Shown here piece by piece: positions 1 through 6,176 of a stretch of 6,747 bases of DNA. Position 1 is the first letter of the stretch. Every line of letters begins with the position of its first letter. This DNA is from JBDSGC01 sp046594105 (GTDB taxonomy: Bacteria; Acidobacteriota; Thermoanaerobaculia; Gp7-AA8): NCBI GenBank assembly GCA_046594105.1, contig JBKJQB010000076.1, positions 1-6,747 on the forward strand, read 5' to 3'. The position numbers and the translations under genes were made by a program. The notes beneath the pieces are model-generated. The model did not search any database and was not told where the DNA came from. It saw only the letters and a list, made by a program, of their open reading frames with translations.

Positions 1-321
1 ATCATCGCGCGTCTCATCTCCGTAGCGATTCCATTGACGGTCATCCGAAGATTCCAATCGATGCCGAAGGGGATGATCCGGATGCTGACCTGGGGCGGCC
101 TTCGCGGCGGCATTTCAGTTGCGCTGGCGTTGTCACTTCCTCGATTCGAAGGGAGGCAGGCGATCCTCGACGCGACGTATGCGGTTGTCGTCTTCACCAT
201 CATCGTGCAGGGTCTTACGATCGGCCGCGTAATCCGCCACCTCACCTCCGGAGCCAGCGCATTCGACTCTGCTTCCTCGTCGGGTGCTGTATCAACGCCT
301 TCGCAGCACTCCGGTTCTTGA
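1..321 (+). CDS. CPA1-family Na+/H+ antiporter, C-terminal part (5' end outside window)
   Basis: The frame is open from base 1, so this is the last 106 residues of a longer protein; the first usable start (TTG at 34) is internal. It contains the arrangement typical of the last two membrane helices of CPA1 (NhaP/YjcE-type) exchangers: a basic loop, then WGGLRGGISVALALSLP (about residues 31-47), then a hydrophobic helix around VVVFTIIVQGLTI (about residues 61-73). The glycine/arginine-rich GLRGG segment is a family hallmark. These inner-membrane proteins exchange monovalent cations for protons, supporting pH and salt homeostasis. The last ~25 residues are Ser/Ala-rich and hydrophilic, without the long cytoplasmic tail of some family members. 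The gene converges on the sulfatase with about 108 bases between stops. Ion specificity cannot be read from this fragment. Confidence 0.88.
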   Translation: MIARLISVAIPLTVIRRFQSMPKGMIRMLTWGGLRGGISVALALSLPRFEGRQAILDATYAVVVFTIIVQGLTIGRVIRHLTSGASAFDSASSSGAVSTPSQHSGS

Positions 322-429
322 CCCTTCGCGCGTGATCTCCAGGTGCGCAGCGACATCGTCGAGAATCCCGGCAAGCGTGCCCAAACGAAGTGCATGGTGC
401 AGCGGGCGCCGGGAGTTCTCTCGATTGCG

Positions 430-2460
430 TCACCTGCTGATGACCGCGAGCGCGGGCTGAACCTTCGGTGGAGGGGACAGGTCTCGCCGCCGCAGTTCGG
501 GCGGCAGCCCCGAGCGGCCGTGGACGACGAGCCACGGGTAGATCGTTACGTAAATGTTCGCCAGGTCGTGAAAATGCTGCGTCGTCTTTGGTTCGATTGC
601 CGCGAGGTTATGAACTCCGAGCGGGTCGTGCACCGGATCGACGAGAGTCTCCATCGGCATCTCCAGCTCCAGCGGACCGGACGCGCGATAGGACGCGTGA
701 TAGATCCGGCGCCTGGTCGCCAGCGTCAGAACGCGCTGATGAGCATTCCACATCGGCAGAACGCGCGCGCGGAGCGCCTGCTCGTTGAACAGGTCGGTCC
801 CCATGCCGGTGTTTGCGCGGAAGTGGATGAGGCGGAGAATCGTCGGCATCAAATCGATGTGGGAGGCCGGACCCTGGATCACCATTCCGCCCGGCAGCAA
901 CGGGGAGTAGATGATGAGCGGCACGCGGTGCATGAGCTGGAGCAGAGTTTCGTTCGTGGAGATCGGACGCTGATAGGGCGGGATGGCCGAGCCGTGATCG
1001 CCAGTGATGATGAAAATCGTATTCTGGAACCAGGGCCGCTTTCGCGCGAGACGAAAGAAATCGCCGATGGCCTCGTCGGTGTAATGAACCGTTTGCACCA
1101 TGTCGCCGCTGCGCTTCAGGGTCCTGCTGGCTCCAGCGGTTGGTAATGCCACGAGGGGACCGGCATCCGCCGGGAGCTGGAAAGGATGATGGTTGGTGAC
1201 GGTCAGCACCATGGCCGCGAACGGCGCGCGCGCTTTGTCGAGAATGGTGATCGAGTTGCGCACGAGAGCGCGGTCGGAATAGCCCCAGTTCGTGCTCGGC
1301 TCGCTGCTGGAGAAGGAGCGACCGTCGATGACCTGGAATCCTCGAGGAACGTAGAACGAGTCCCGCCGGTAGAAGTTCGAGTCACCGCCGTGAATCCAGA
1401 GAAGTGACCGCCAGCCTGATGCGCGAAGAATCTCCGGGAGACCGGTCACTTCCACCGAGGGCCGCGACGTCATCAGCACCTCGTGAGGGATCGGCGGCAG
1501 GCCGTACCAGGCGGCAATCTCGCCGGAAGCGGTGTAGGTGCCGGCACTGAAGGCGCCGTCGACCCGAACGCCGTCGCGCGCCAGCGCGTCGAGATTGGGT
1601 GTCACCCCGGGAGGATCGGCGCCGTAGCAGCCCACCTCCTCCGCGCGAACGCTCTCCATGAGGATGAAAACGATGTTCGGCTTGACGGGAGACCGCATCT
1701 CCACGAGCTCGTTCGCCGGCCGCGGGCGATACGCCAGCGGATACTCGAAGTCGACGTAATCGCGATCAGGTTCCGGCCCGGCAAACTCGCGGATGGCGGT
1801 CGGACTCATCGCCGGCTTGGGAACGTCGAAACGTTCGTGAGGTGAATCCATCGCCTCGCGCTGGATTGCGAAGATGGATACGATCGGATTGCGGGCCAGG
1901 CCGATCCGGGGAACGACAGCCGACAGAACGGTGGCTGCGACCGCCGAGATCGCACCGAAGAAGACCATGCGTCCCAACCGGAGCCAGCTTGTTTCGGTCT
2001 CCCGGATCCTCCTGGCAAGGGTCGGAACCAGACCGCCGGTGAGAAGGGCCAGACAAAAGAGGAACGCCGGCGTTCCGGTCAGCGATCCGAGTGCCAGGGT
2101 CCAGGGGATGTCGCCGCGGAGGTCTTCGGGGCGGATCACGTCTCCGAAAAAGACGACGGCTTCGGATCGGAAGATGTGGAGCACGGAGATCGCTGCGGCA
2201 AACGCGAAGAAGAGAGGGCGCGTGGTTCGCGGGAACCGGCGCGTGCAGACCAGCGCAAGCGCGCCGGCGAGGAGGAACACCGCAACGTCCTGCAGGATCC
2301 CCGCGAAAAGCCACGCAAACGGATGCGTCAGCGGCAACGGGACATCGTGCGCGATGCGCAAACGGACCAGGGCACCGACGAAAAGCGCCCACCCTGACGC
2401 GGCGATGATGAGGGACCGGGTGCGGATGTCTGAGTCGTGATCGATTCGCAACGCGCACAA
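430..2460 (-). CDS. Membrane-bound LTA synthase-like sulfatase family protein
   Basis: The product is 676 aa. Roughly five membrane helices lie at residues 17-33, 46-70, 80-98, 120-147 and 163-184, followed by an extracytoplasmic alkaline-phosphatase/sulfatase-fold domain (about 262-620). Motifs match the LtaS/OpgB-like branch: NIVFILMES with metal-ligand candidate E269; AGTYTASGE, whose T310 aligns by spacing with the LtaS nucleophilic threonine; NHHPF (423-427); ITGDHGSA with D488/H489; VPLIIYSP; and SHIDLMPTIL. All expected metal positions appear present, so it is probably active. Family members transfer phosphoglycerol or phosphoethanolamine, or hydrolyse esters, on envelope polymers; the substrate here is unknown, and a classical sulfatase is less likely because no C/S-x-P-x-R motif is seen. 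The start is the first possible one (TTG) after an in-frame stop; a second TTG lies at codon 4. Neither has a convincing Shine-Dalgarno sequence, so the exact N-terminus is uncertain. Confidence 0.9.
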   Translation of the reverse strand: MCALRIDHDSDIRTRSLIIAASGWALFVGALVRLRIAHDVPLPLTHPFAWLFAGILQDVAVFLLAGALALVCTRRFPRTTRPLFFAFAAAISVLHIFRSEAVVFFGDVIRPEDLRGDIPWTLALGSLTGTPAFLFCLALLTGGLVPTLARRIRETETSWLRLGRMVFFGAISAVAATVLSAVVPRIGLARNPIVSIFAIQREAMDSPHERFDVPKPAMSPTAIREFAGPEPDRDYVDFEYPLAYRPRPANELVEMRSPVKPNIVFILMESVRAEEVGCYGADPPGVTPNLDALARDGVRVDGAFSAGTYTASGEIAAWYGLPPIPHEVLMTSRPSVEVTGLPEILRASGWRSLLWIHGGDSNFYRRDSFYVPRGFQVIDGRSFSSSEPSTNWGYSDRALVRNSITILDKARAPFAAMVLTVTNHHPFQLPADAGPLVALPTAGASRTLKRSGDMVQTVHYTDEAIGDFFRLARKRPWFQNTIFIITGDHGSAIPPYQRPISTNETLLQLMHRVPLIIYSPLLPGGMVIQGPASHIDLMPTILRLIHFRANTGMGTDLFNEQALRARVLPMWNAHQRVLTLATRRRIYHASYRASGPLELEMPMETLVDPVHDPLGVHNLAAIEPKTTQHFHDLANIYVTIYPWLVVHGRSGLPPELRRRDLSPPPKVQPALAVISR

Positions 2461-2867
2461 CTCTACAGGATGTCGTTGATGAACCGCCCGGGTGGGCCAC
2501 TGATGTGGCAGCGGTCTTTGCCAGACCCCACAGGAAGCCCTCCCCCATCAAACGAGCTGCGCCGAGTTGAGCCGGCGGACGTGCAGCCGTGTGGTGAGCT
2601 GACCCTCTTCCGCCGCAGCCTTGCGCGCCAGCGGCGCGCAGATGAGGTTAGCCGGCGGCAAACGCAAAGCGCGCAGCCACCGGTTCAGGGCAACGCAAAC
2701 CTGCGCGCCCCGGCAGGGGCGCCAGAACAGACGCTGGTCACCACAAATATCGCTCATCGAATTCGATTTCGTGCATTCGAAGGAATTCCTCTCTGACGCC
2801 CCTGCCGGGGCGCGGTGATTTCGTCGCTCGTGAACCGGTGGCTGCGCGCTGCGCGCTTGCCGACCGG
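2461..2867. other. Intergenic repeat island without a supported gene
   Basis: These 407 bases separate the sulfatase start from the next minus-strand ORF. Several short frames are open, but they run through hairpins and low-complexity GC motifs and none has a good ribosome binding site. The island contains most of an inverted pair of 100-bp repeat units (listed separately; the right-hand one extends to 2896) and a 74-bp spacer. The part between 2461 and 2622 looks like ordinary GC-rich sequence. I suspect it may also be repeat-derived, but no second copy lies in the window. Any sulfatase promoter should lie here on the minus strand; I could not recognise one. Confidence 0.6.
2623..2722 (-). 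repeat. Palindrome-flanked 100-bp repeat unit A (REP/BIME-like)
   Basis: The left boundary is a hairpin at 2623-2639 (7-bp arms GCGCGCC/GGCGCGC, 3-nt loop). The right boundary is a hairpin at 2705-2722 (7-bp arms GCGCCCC/GGGGCGC, 4-nt loop). The interior carries a 20-base word at 2668-2687 that recurs exactly, in reverse complement, in unit B at 2831-2850, plus a similar TAGCCGG..CGGCAA block. Together with unit B this forms an inverted pair, the layout of bacterial interspersed mosaic elements. The strand assigned is arbitrary, set opposite to unit B. Confidence 0.75.
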
Positions 2868-2896
2868 CTACCCTCGCAGCGCCCCTGCCGGGGCGC
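2797..2896 (+). repeat. Palindrome-flanked 100-bp repeat unit B (inverted copy of A)
   Basis: This unit is bounded by hairpins CGCCCC-TGCC-GGGGCG (2797-2812) and GCGCCCC-TGCC-GGGGCGC (2879-2896). It has the same length as unit A and lies in the opposite orientation, 74 bases away. The two share an exact 20-base core (2831-2850 here) and the block around TTGCCGACCGGCTACCCTC. The 3' end of the small ORF at 2868-3038 is encoded inside this unit. A further word, GCGCCAGCGGCG (around 2928-2937), resembles the left hairpin of unit A, so repeat-derived sequence may reach about 2940. Confidence 0.75.
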
Positions 2897-3038
2897 GTCC
2901 TATTCTCCGCCGACTGCCATTTTCCGCGCCAGCGGCGTGCGCTTCAGGATCAAAGACGCGATCCGCACCCTGGAGAGAAACCGCGCCGAGGCCGACGACG
3001 AGCACAACGAAGAGAGAGCGAAGGTTCTTCATGGCCAT
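2868..3038 (-). CDS. Small exported-protein ORF, probably truncated, ending in a repeat
   Basis: This 56-codon ORF has ATG at 3038 (a second, perhaps better, ATG at 3032) and TAG at 2868-2870. The N-terminus is a textbook Sec signal: MKNLRSLF, a run of Val/Leu/Gly, then AVSLQGA with likely cleavage near SLQGA. Only about 30 residues follow. The last stretch (RRRIGRAPAGALRG) is translated from the palindrome and interior of repeat unit B, so the original 3' end has probably been lost or replaced. It lies 43 bases after the stop of the small gene at 3082-3408 and on the same strand, so the two may be co-transcribed. No strong Shine-Dalgarno sequence is seen. No family is recognised. It may be a remnant rather than a working gene. 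Confidence 0.45.
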   Translation of the reverse strand: MAMKNLRSLFVVLVVGLGAVSLQGADRVFDPEAHAAGAENGSRRRIGRAPAGALRG

Positions 3039-3081
3039 CACTATATGCAGTGGTCATCTTCACGATCATTGCTCCGCCGCA

Positions 3082-3408
3082 CTACTGCTGGAAGGAGATC
3101 GTCCCGGCACGCACCGCCGCCTCCTCTTCCGCGGTCGGGCATTCCACCAGGAACTCTCCATGCTTCGGATCCACCGCGGCATTCAGCCTCGACTGCCACG
3201 TTGCGGGATCTGCCGGTCCTTCGACCAGGATCAGCCACTGAAGACCCGGCATGGGGCGGTGTCGCAGGTCGTTGCGTTCGATCGCCCCCTGGGCGTATCC
3301 GGGATCCGTACCGGGAACCAGCTGGTAGCGGGCTTTCAACAGAACGTCATCGGTCATAGCAGTCGCTTTCGGCGCATGCAGCGCCCACAACAGAAGAATG
3401 AGGATCAT
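3082..3408 (-). CDS. Small putative exported protein of unknown family
   Basis: The product is 108 aa from ATG at 3408. It opens with a hydrophobic segment, MILILLLWALHAPKATA, that looks like a signal peptide with cleavage after ATA. The mature part of about 90 residues includes LKARYQLVPGTDPGYAQGAI, a PMPGLQWLILVEGPADP segment and an acidic tail with CPTAEEEAAV. One cysteine remains in the mature part and no catalytic motif is evident. I do not recognise the family. The frame stays open up to 3522, but the upstream extension is Arg/Pro-rich and reads through the terminator hairpin, so I rejected that start. A GTG at 3477 would supply the positive n-region that the ATG form lacks and remains possible. 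The ribosome binding site is weak at either start. Confidence 0.62.
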   Translation of the reverse strand: MILILLLWALHAPKATAMTDDVLLKARYQLVPGTDPGYAQGAIERNDLRHRPMPGLQWLILVEGPADPATWQSRLNAAVDPKHGEFLVECPTAEEEAAVRAGTISFQQ

Positions 3409-3485
3409 CGTGATTCGTGGTGCAAAGCGAAGGGACCGGCGCGGAGGAAGCGCCCGTGTGGGGAGCCGGAAGGGTAGCACGAAAG

Positions 3486-3515
3486 GGCGCCGCCGCCGCA
3501 GCGGGCGGCGGCGCC
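3486..3515 (-). terminator. Perfect 12-bp GC hairpin terminator after the MBL gene
   Basis: Arms GGCGCCGCCGCC (3486-3497) and GGCGGCGGCGCC (3504-3515) pair perfectly around a 6-base loop. The hairpin starts 10 bases beyond the stop codon of the large MBL gene. On the minus strand it is followed by CCCTTTCG, so the U-tract is short (three). The position fits an intrinsic terminator of that gene, although the weak U-tract leaves a pausing or mRNA-stabilising role open. Confidence 0.72.
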
Positions 3516-3525
3516 TGATCAACCG

Positions 3526-5949
3526 CTACTTGTCGTTGTACAGCTCGACGAATTCGTAGATGTAGTTCCCGGTACCCACGGCGTCGGAAAACTCGTTGAG
3601 GAAGACGCCCCGGCTGCAGGTACCGAGGCCGGCACTTCCTGGTGTGGCGGAGCCGGCAACGCGATGCATCCACGAGCTCAAGGTGCCGGCGGCGCCGCAG
3701 GTGGCCCGCTCAAAATCGTATCCGGCTGACGTGTCCATGGCCACAGTCGGTCCATCGACCGTGGTGGCGCCATTTTTCAGCGTGTAGGTCTCACTTCCAT
3801 TGATCTGCGGCATGGTGTTGGCGGAGTTGATGTACACGACGTTGGCCGCGAGCGTCACACCCCAGAACGTCTGGAAAGCCGTCTTGGTGGCGTTGCGCGC
3901 GATGATCACGTAACCCTTCGAGGCGATGGTCGTCCCGGCCGGGATGGTGTAATTCAGAGTGGCGTTGGCCTGAATCAGCGTCCAGCCGCCGATGTTCACG
4001 GCCGCCCCGTTGCTCACGGTGACGCTCACCGCCGCCGAGGTCCCCACGTTGCCCGCCGCGTCGTAGGCCTTCGACGTGAGCGAATGAGAGCCGTTGGTGG
4101 CGGTGGTGGTGTTCCAGCTCCAGGAGTACGGCGAGGCCGTACTGGTGGACTGCAGGGTGCCGTCGAGGGAGAACTCCACCTTCGTCACTCCCACGTTGTC
4201 GGATGCCGAAGCGGTCACCGTGGTCGTGCCGCTCACCGTGGCACCGGCTGCCGGTGCGGTGATCGAGGTGGCCGGCGGCGTGGTATCGGCCACCGCGTTG
4301 CTCACGGTGACGCTCACCGCCGCCGAGCTCCCCACGTTGGCGGCGGCGTCGTAGGCCTTCGAGGTCAGCGAATGCGTGCCATTCGTCGCAGTGGTGGTGT
4401 TCCAGTTCCAGGAGTAAGGCGAGGTTGTATCGGTCGTCTGCAGCGTTCCGTCCAGATAGAACTCGACCTTCGTCACTCCCACGTTGTCCGATGCGGAGGC
4501 TGACACCGTGGTCGTGCCACTCACGGTCGCTCCGGCCAGCGGCGCAGTGATCGAGGTGGCCGGCGGAGTCGTATCGGACACCGCGTTGCTCACGGTGACG
4601 CTCACCGCCGCCGAGCTCCCCACGTTGAGCGCCGCGTCGTAAGCCTTCGACATGAGCGAATGAGAGCCATTGGTGGCGGTGGTGGTGTTCCAGCTCCAGG
4701 AGTACGGCGAGGTTGTCGCGGTGGACTGTAGAGTGCCGTCGAGGTAGAACTCCACCTTGGTCACTCCCACATTGTCCGATGCCGAAGCGGTCACGGTCGT
4801 CGTGCCGCTCACGGTCGCTCCGGCCAGCGGCGCCGTGATCGAGGTGGTCGGCGCAACCGTGTCGCCGGCGGCGGCGTCATCGATCGTGAAGCTGCGGGGC
4901 AGTCCGGAAGCGACCAGCTCATTCGGACCTTGATGGACCGCGCCGTCTGCTGAGACGGTGAAGATGTTGACGCCATCGGTCGTGACTTTGATGTTGCCGA
5001 CGCAATAGCCCGAACGGCTCGTGTTCGTCGAAGCCGGACTCCCTTCTTCGCTCTGCAGAACGAACGTTGGCGGGGCGGTCACGCAGGAGGTGGCTGCACC
5101 CAGCAGAACGCTGTCCACCACTTTGATGCGCGGGAGATCCCAACCCGCCGATTCCCCGGCGCCCACCCCGATGATGGCCACGGCCGGCTTGATCTTGCTG
5201 AAATACGTCGGGTTGGTGCTGCTCTCGCTGCCGTGATGGTTCACGTGCATCAGATCGACGCCGCCGGCGCTGATTAGCGGATTCGTGCCCCCCGGGGAGA
5301 TGGCGTTGATGATCGACGTTTCGACATCGAGTTGCAGGGTGCCGCGCCCGGTGCAGGAGTCGGGACCGCCACCGAGGTCGCTGGCCCAGATGTAATCGAA
5401 GCCGCCGTATTTGATGAGCAGCGCGATGGAACGGTCGTTTTCGTTGCTGACGGCAACCGATCCCCCACCGATGATCGAGCCATCACGGGCGATGCAGGTC
5501 AGAGTAGCGCCGCCGCCGAGGGCGATCACCGTCCCCACCGGCATGGCGATGGGCGCGCCCGCGGTCGTGGCGGCCGACGCCGAGTTCCACGAATCGACGC
5601 ACGGCGAGGCGTAAGCAGAGCCGTTGGAGTACTGCTTGACGCGCACGTTGTAGCCGGCGTTGAGGACTTCGCCCAGGCCGCCGATGTGATCGCAGTGCTG
5701 ATGGCCACCGACGACATAGTCCAACCCATTGACAGGCTGGACCCCGATCGACTTCAGGTAGGGGACGACGTATTGCGTCCCCAGCCCGGTGTTGCCTGCT
5801 TCCAGCAGAACGGTGGTGCCGTCGGGACCTTTGATGAAGACCGAGCCTCCCCATCCGACATTGATGTAGTGGATCTCCAGATTCTGTGCTGCAAGGGGAA
5901 GAGCGACCAGGATCAGCAACACGGACAGCAGCGACCGGACAAGTCTCAT
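3526..5949 (-). CDS. Secreted MBL-fold hydrolase (ComEC-like) with three Ig-like repeats and lamin-tail-like C-terminus
   Basis: The product is 807 aa from ATG at 5949, chosen because AGGAG lies 6 bases upstream and a signal peptide follows at once (MRLVRSLLSVLLILVALPLAAQ); the longer frame from 5997 would bury it. Residues ~24-290 are a ComEC/Rec2-type metallo-beta-lactamase domain: NVGWGGSVFI, the metal motif H83-Q-H85-C-D87-H88 followed by IGGL, WASDL (D191), and HVNHHGS (about 235-241). Residues 365-648 are three 96-residue Ig-like repeats (Big_7-like: SITAP..GATVSGTTTV..VEFYLDG..YDAA..VSVTVSN). Residues ~649-807 are lamin-tail-like: VNIGGWTL at 651-658 and, at the very end, GVFLNEFSDA...YEFVELYND. 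Related secreted MBL proteins include nucleases and phosphodiesterases, and bacterial lamin-tail domains often accompany such hydrolases; the substrate is unknown. Eight cysteines in the mature part fit an exported protein. It is probably monocistronic, with its own terminator. Confidence 0.88.
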   Translation of the reverse strand: MRLVRSLLSVLLILVALPLAAQNLEIHYINVGWGGSVFIKGPDGTTVLLEAGNTGLGTQYVVPYLKSIGVQPVNGLDYVVGGHQHCDHIGGLGEVLNAGYNVRVKQYSNGSAYASPCVDSWNSASAATTAGAPIAMPVGTVIALGGGATLTCIARDGSIIGGGSVAVSNENDRSIALLIKYGGFDYIWASDLGGGPDSCTGRGTLQLDVETSIINAISPGGTNPLISAGGVDLMHVNHHGSESSTNPTYFSKIKPAVAIIGVGAGESAGWDLPRIKVVDSVLLGAATSCVTAPPTFVLQSEEGSPASTNTSRSGYCVGNIKVTTDGVNIFTVSADGAVHQGPNELVASGLPRSFTIDDAAAGDTVAPTTSITAPLAGATVSGTTTVTASASDNVGVTKVEFYLDGTLQSTATTSPYSWSWNTTTATNGSHSLMSKAYDAALNVGSSAAVSVTVSNAVSDTTPPATSITAPLAGATVSGTTTVSASASDNVGVTKVEFYLDGTLQTTDTTSPYSWNWNTTTATNGTHSLTSKAYDAAANVGSSAAVSVTVSNAVADTTPPATSITAPAAGATVSGTTTVTASASDNVGVTKVEFSLDGTLQSTSTASPYSWSWNTTTATNGSHSLTSKAYDAAGNVGTSAAVSVTVSNGAAVNIGGWTLIQANATLNYTIPAGTTIASKGYVIIARNATKTAFQTFWGVTLAANVVYINSANTMPQINGSETYTLKNGATTVDGPTVAMDTSAGYDFERATCGAAGTLSSWMHRVAGSATPGSAGLGTCSRGVFLNEFSDAVGTGNYIYEFVELYNDK
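4006..4857 (-). repeat. Three tandem 288-bp repeats encoding Ig-like domains
   Basis: Units lie at about 4570-4857, 4282-4569 and 4006-4281 (the last slightly shorter), at an exact 96-codon period. I count 8 differences over 96 residues between units 1 and 2, and about 7 over 86 between units 1 and 3. DNA words such as GTTGCTCACGGTGACGCTCACC recur in all three (plus strand). The similarity suggests recent duplication or ongoing gene conversion, and repeat number may vary between strains. Confidence 0.9.
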
Positions 5950-5955
5950 CAAGTT

Positions 5956-5960
5956 CTCCT
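5956..5960 (-). promoter_or_regulatory. Ribosome binding site fixing the MBL gene start
   Basis: AGGAG on the minus strand lies 6 bases before ATG at 5949. It decides between this start and the far upstream in-frame start at 5997, which has no comparable site. Confidence 0.8.
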
Positions 5961-6083
5961 CTTCGTTTTGGGGGCGATTGCCGACCGTTCGTTGCAATGG
6001 CCGTGCGGAGTTGCAAGCGCGGCACTGCCCCTGCTTTTACCAGAGCATTCCCTCGTGAACCGCTTCGAGTGCCTCGATCGTCT

Positions 6084-6140
6084 GGTCAGCAACTGAACAC
6101 GACGTGGGTCAATTGAACGACGAAGTGGTCAACTTCAGAC
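6084..6140. mobile_element. Possible solo end of an IS21-like element
   Basis: Three related words, GGTCAGCAACTGAAC (6084), GGGTCAATTGAAC (6107) and GGTCAACTTCAGAC (6128), repeat at 21-23 base spacing. Multiple terminal repeats built on GTGGGTCA(A/G)TT are typical of IS21-family ends. No istA/istB coding sequence and no partner end are in the window, so if correct this is a relic or solo end. It could instead be a set of regulator sites upstream of the gene start at 6177. Confidence 0.3.
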
Positions 6141-6167
6141 CACCAAAAATAGATGTTAGCAGTCAAC

Positions 6168-6172
6168 GGAGG
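6168..6172 (+). promoter_or_regulatory. Shine-Dalgarno sequence of the truncated exported-protein gene
   Basis: GGAGG lies 4 bases before the GTG at 6177. It is the main reason to accept a GTG start for this short ORF. Confidence 0.7.
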
Positions 6173-6176
6173 AACG

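Noticed and set aside
322..429. Bidirectional terminator between the convergent antiporter and sulfatase genes
   Set aside because: The region is GC-rich with short self-complementary words, but I found no stem of convincing length followed by a T-run on either strand.
343..1146. 267-codon plus-strand open frame
   Set aside because: It lies antisense to the well-supported sulfatase, is Arg/Asp/Val-rich as expected for a GC-rich shadow frame, and has no family motif.
1766..2551. 261-codon minus-strand frame overlapping the sulfatase N-terminus
   Set aside because: It is in a different frame from the membrane helices of the sulfatase and is His/Arg/Pro-rich. I considered it as a frameshifted N-terminal extension, but the sulfatase already has a complete set of helices.
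2548..2757. 69-codon minus-strand frame through the repeat island
   Set aside because: It reads through the hairpins of repeat unit A, and its protein has no signal, motif or ribosome binding site.
3041..3047. Minus-strand TATAGT-like box before the orphan signal-peptide ORF, suggesting a leaderless promoter
   Set aside because: No convincing -35 element lies at the right distance, and one hexamer alone is expected by chance.
3409..3522. N-terminal extension of the small exported protein to 3522
   Set aside because: The added residues are an Arg/Pro run produced by translating the terminator hairpin, and no ribosome binding site supports that start.
4006..4857. CRISPR array or satellite DNA
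   Set aside because: The period is 288 bases, exactly 96 codons, and the repeats encode Ig-like domains in frame within one large gene.
5950..5997. N-terminal extension of the MBL protein to 5997
   Set aside because: It would put 16 hydrophilic residues before a perfect signal peptide, whereas AGGAG is well placed for the ATG at 5949.
5332..6096. 254-codon plus-strand open frame
   Set aside because: It is antisense to the MBL domain and signal peptide of the large gene; the composition is low-complexity shadow sequence without recognisable domains.
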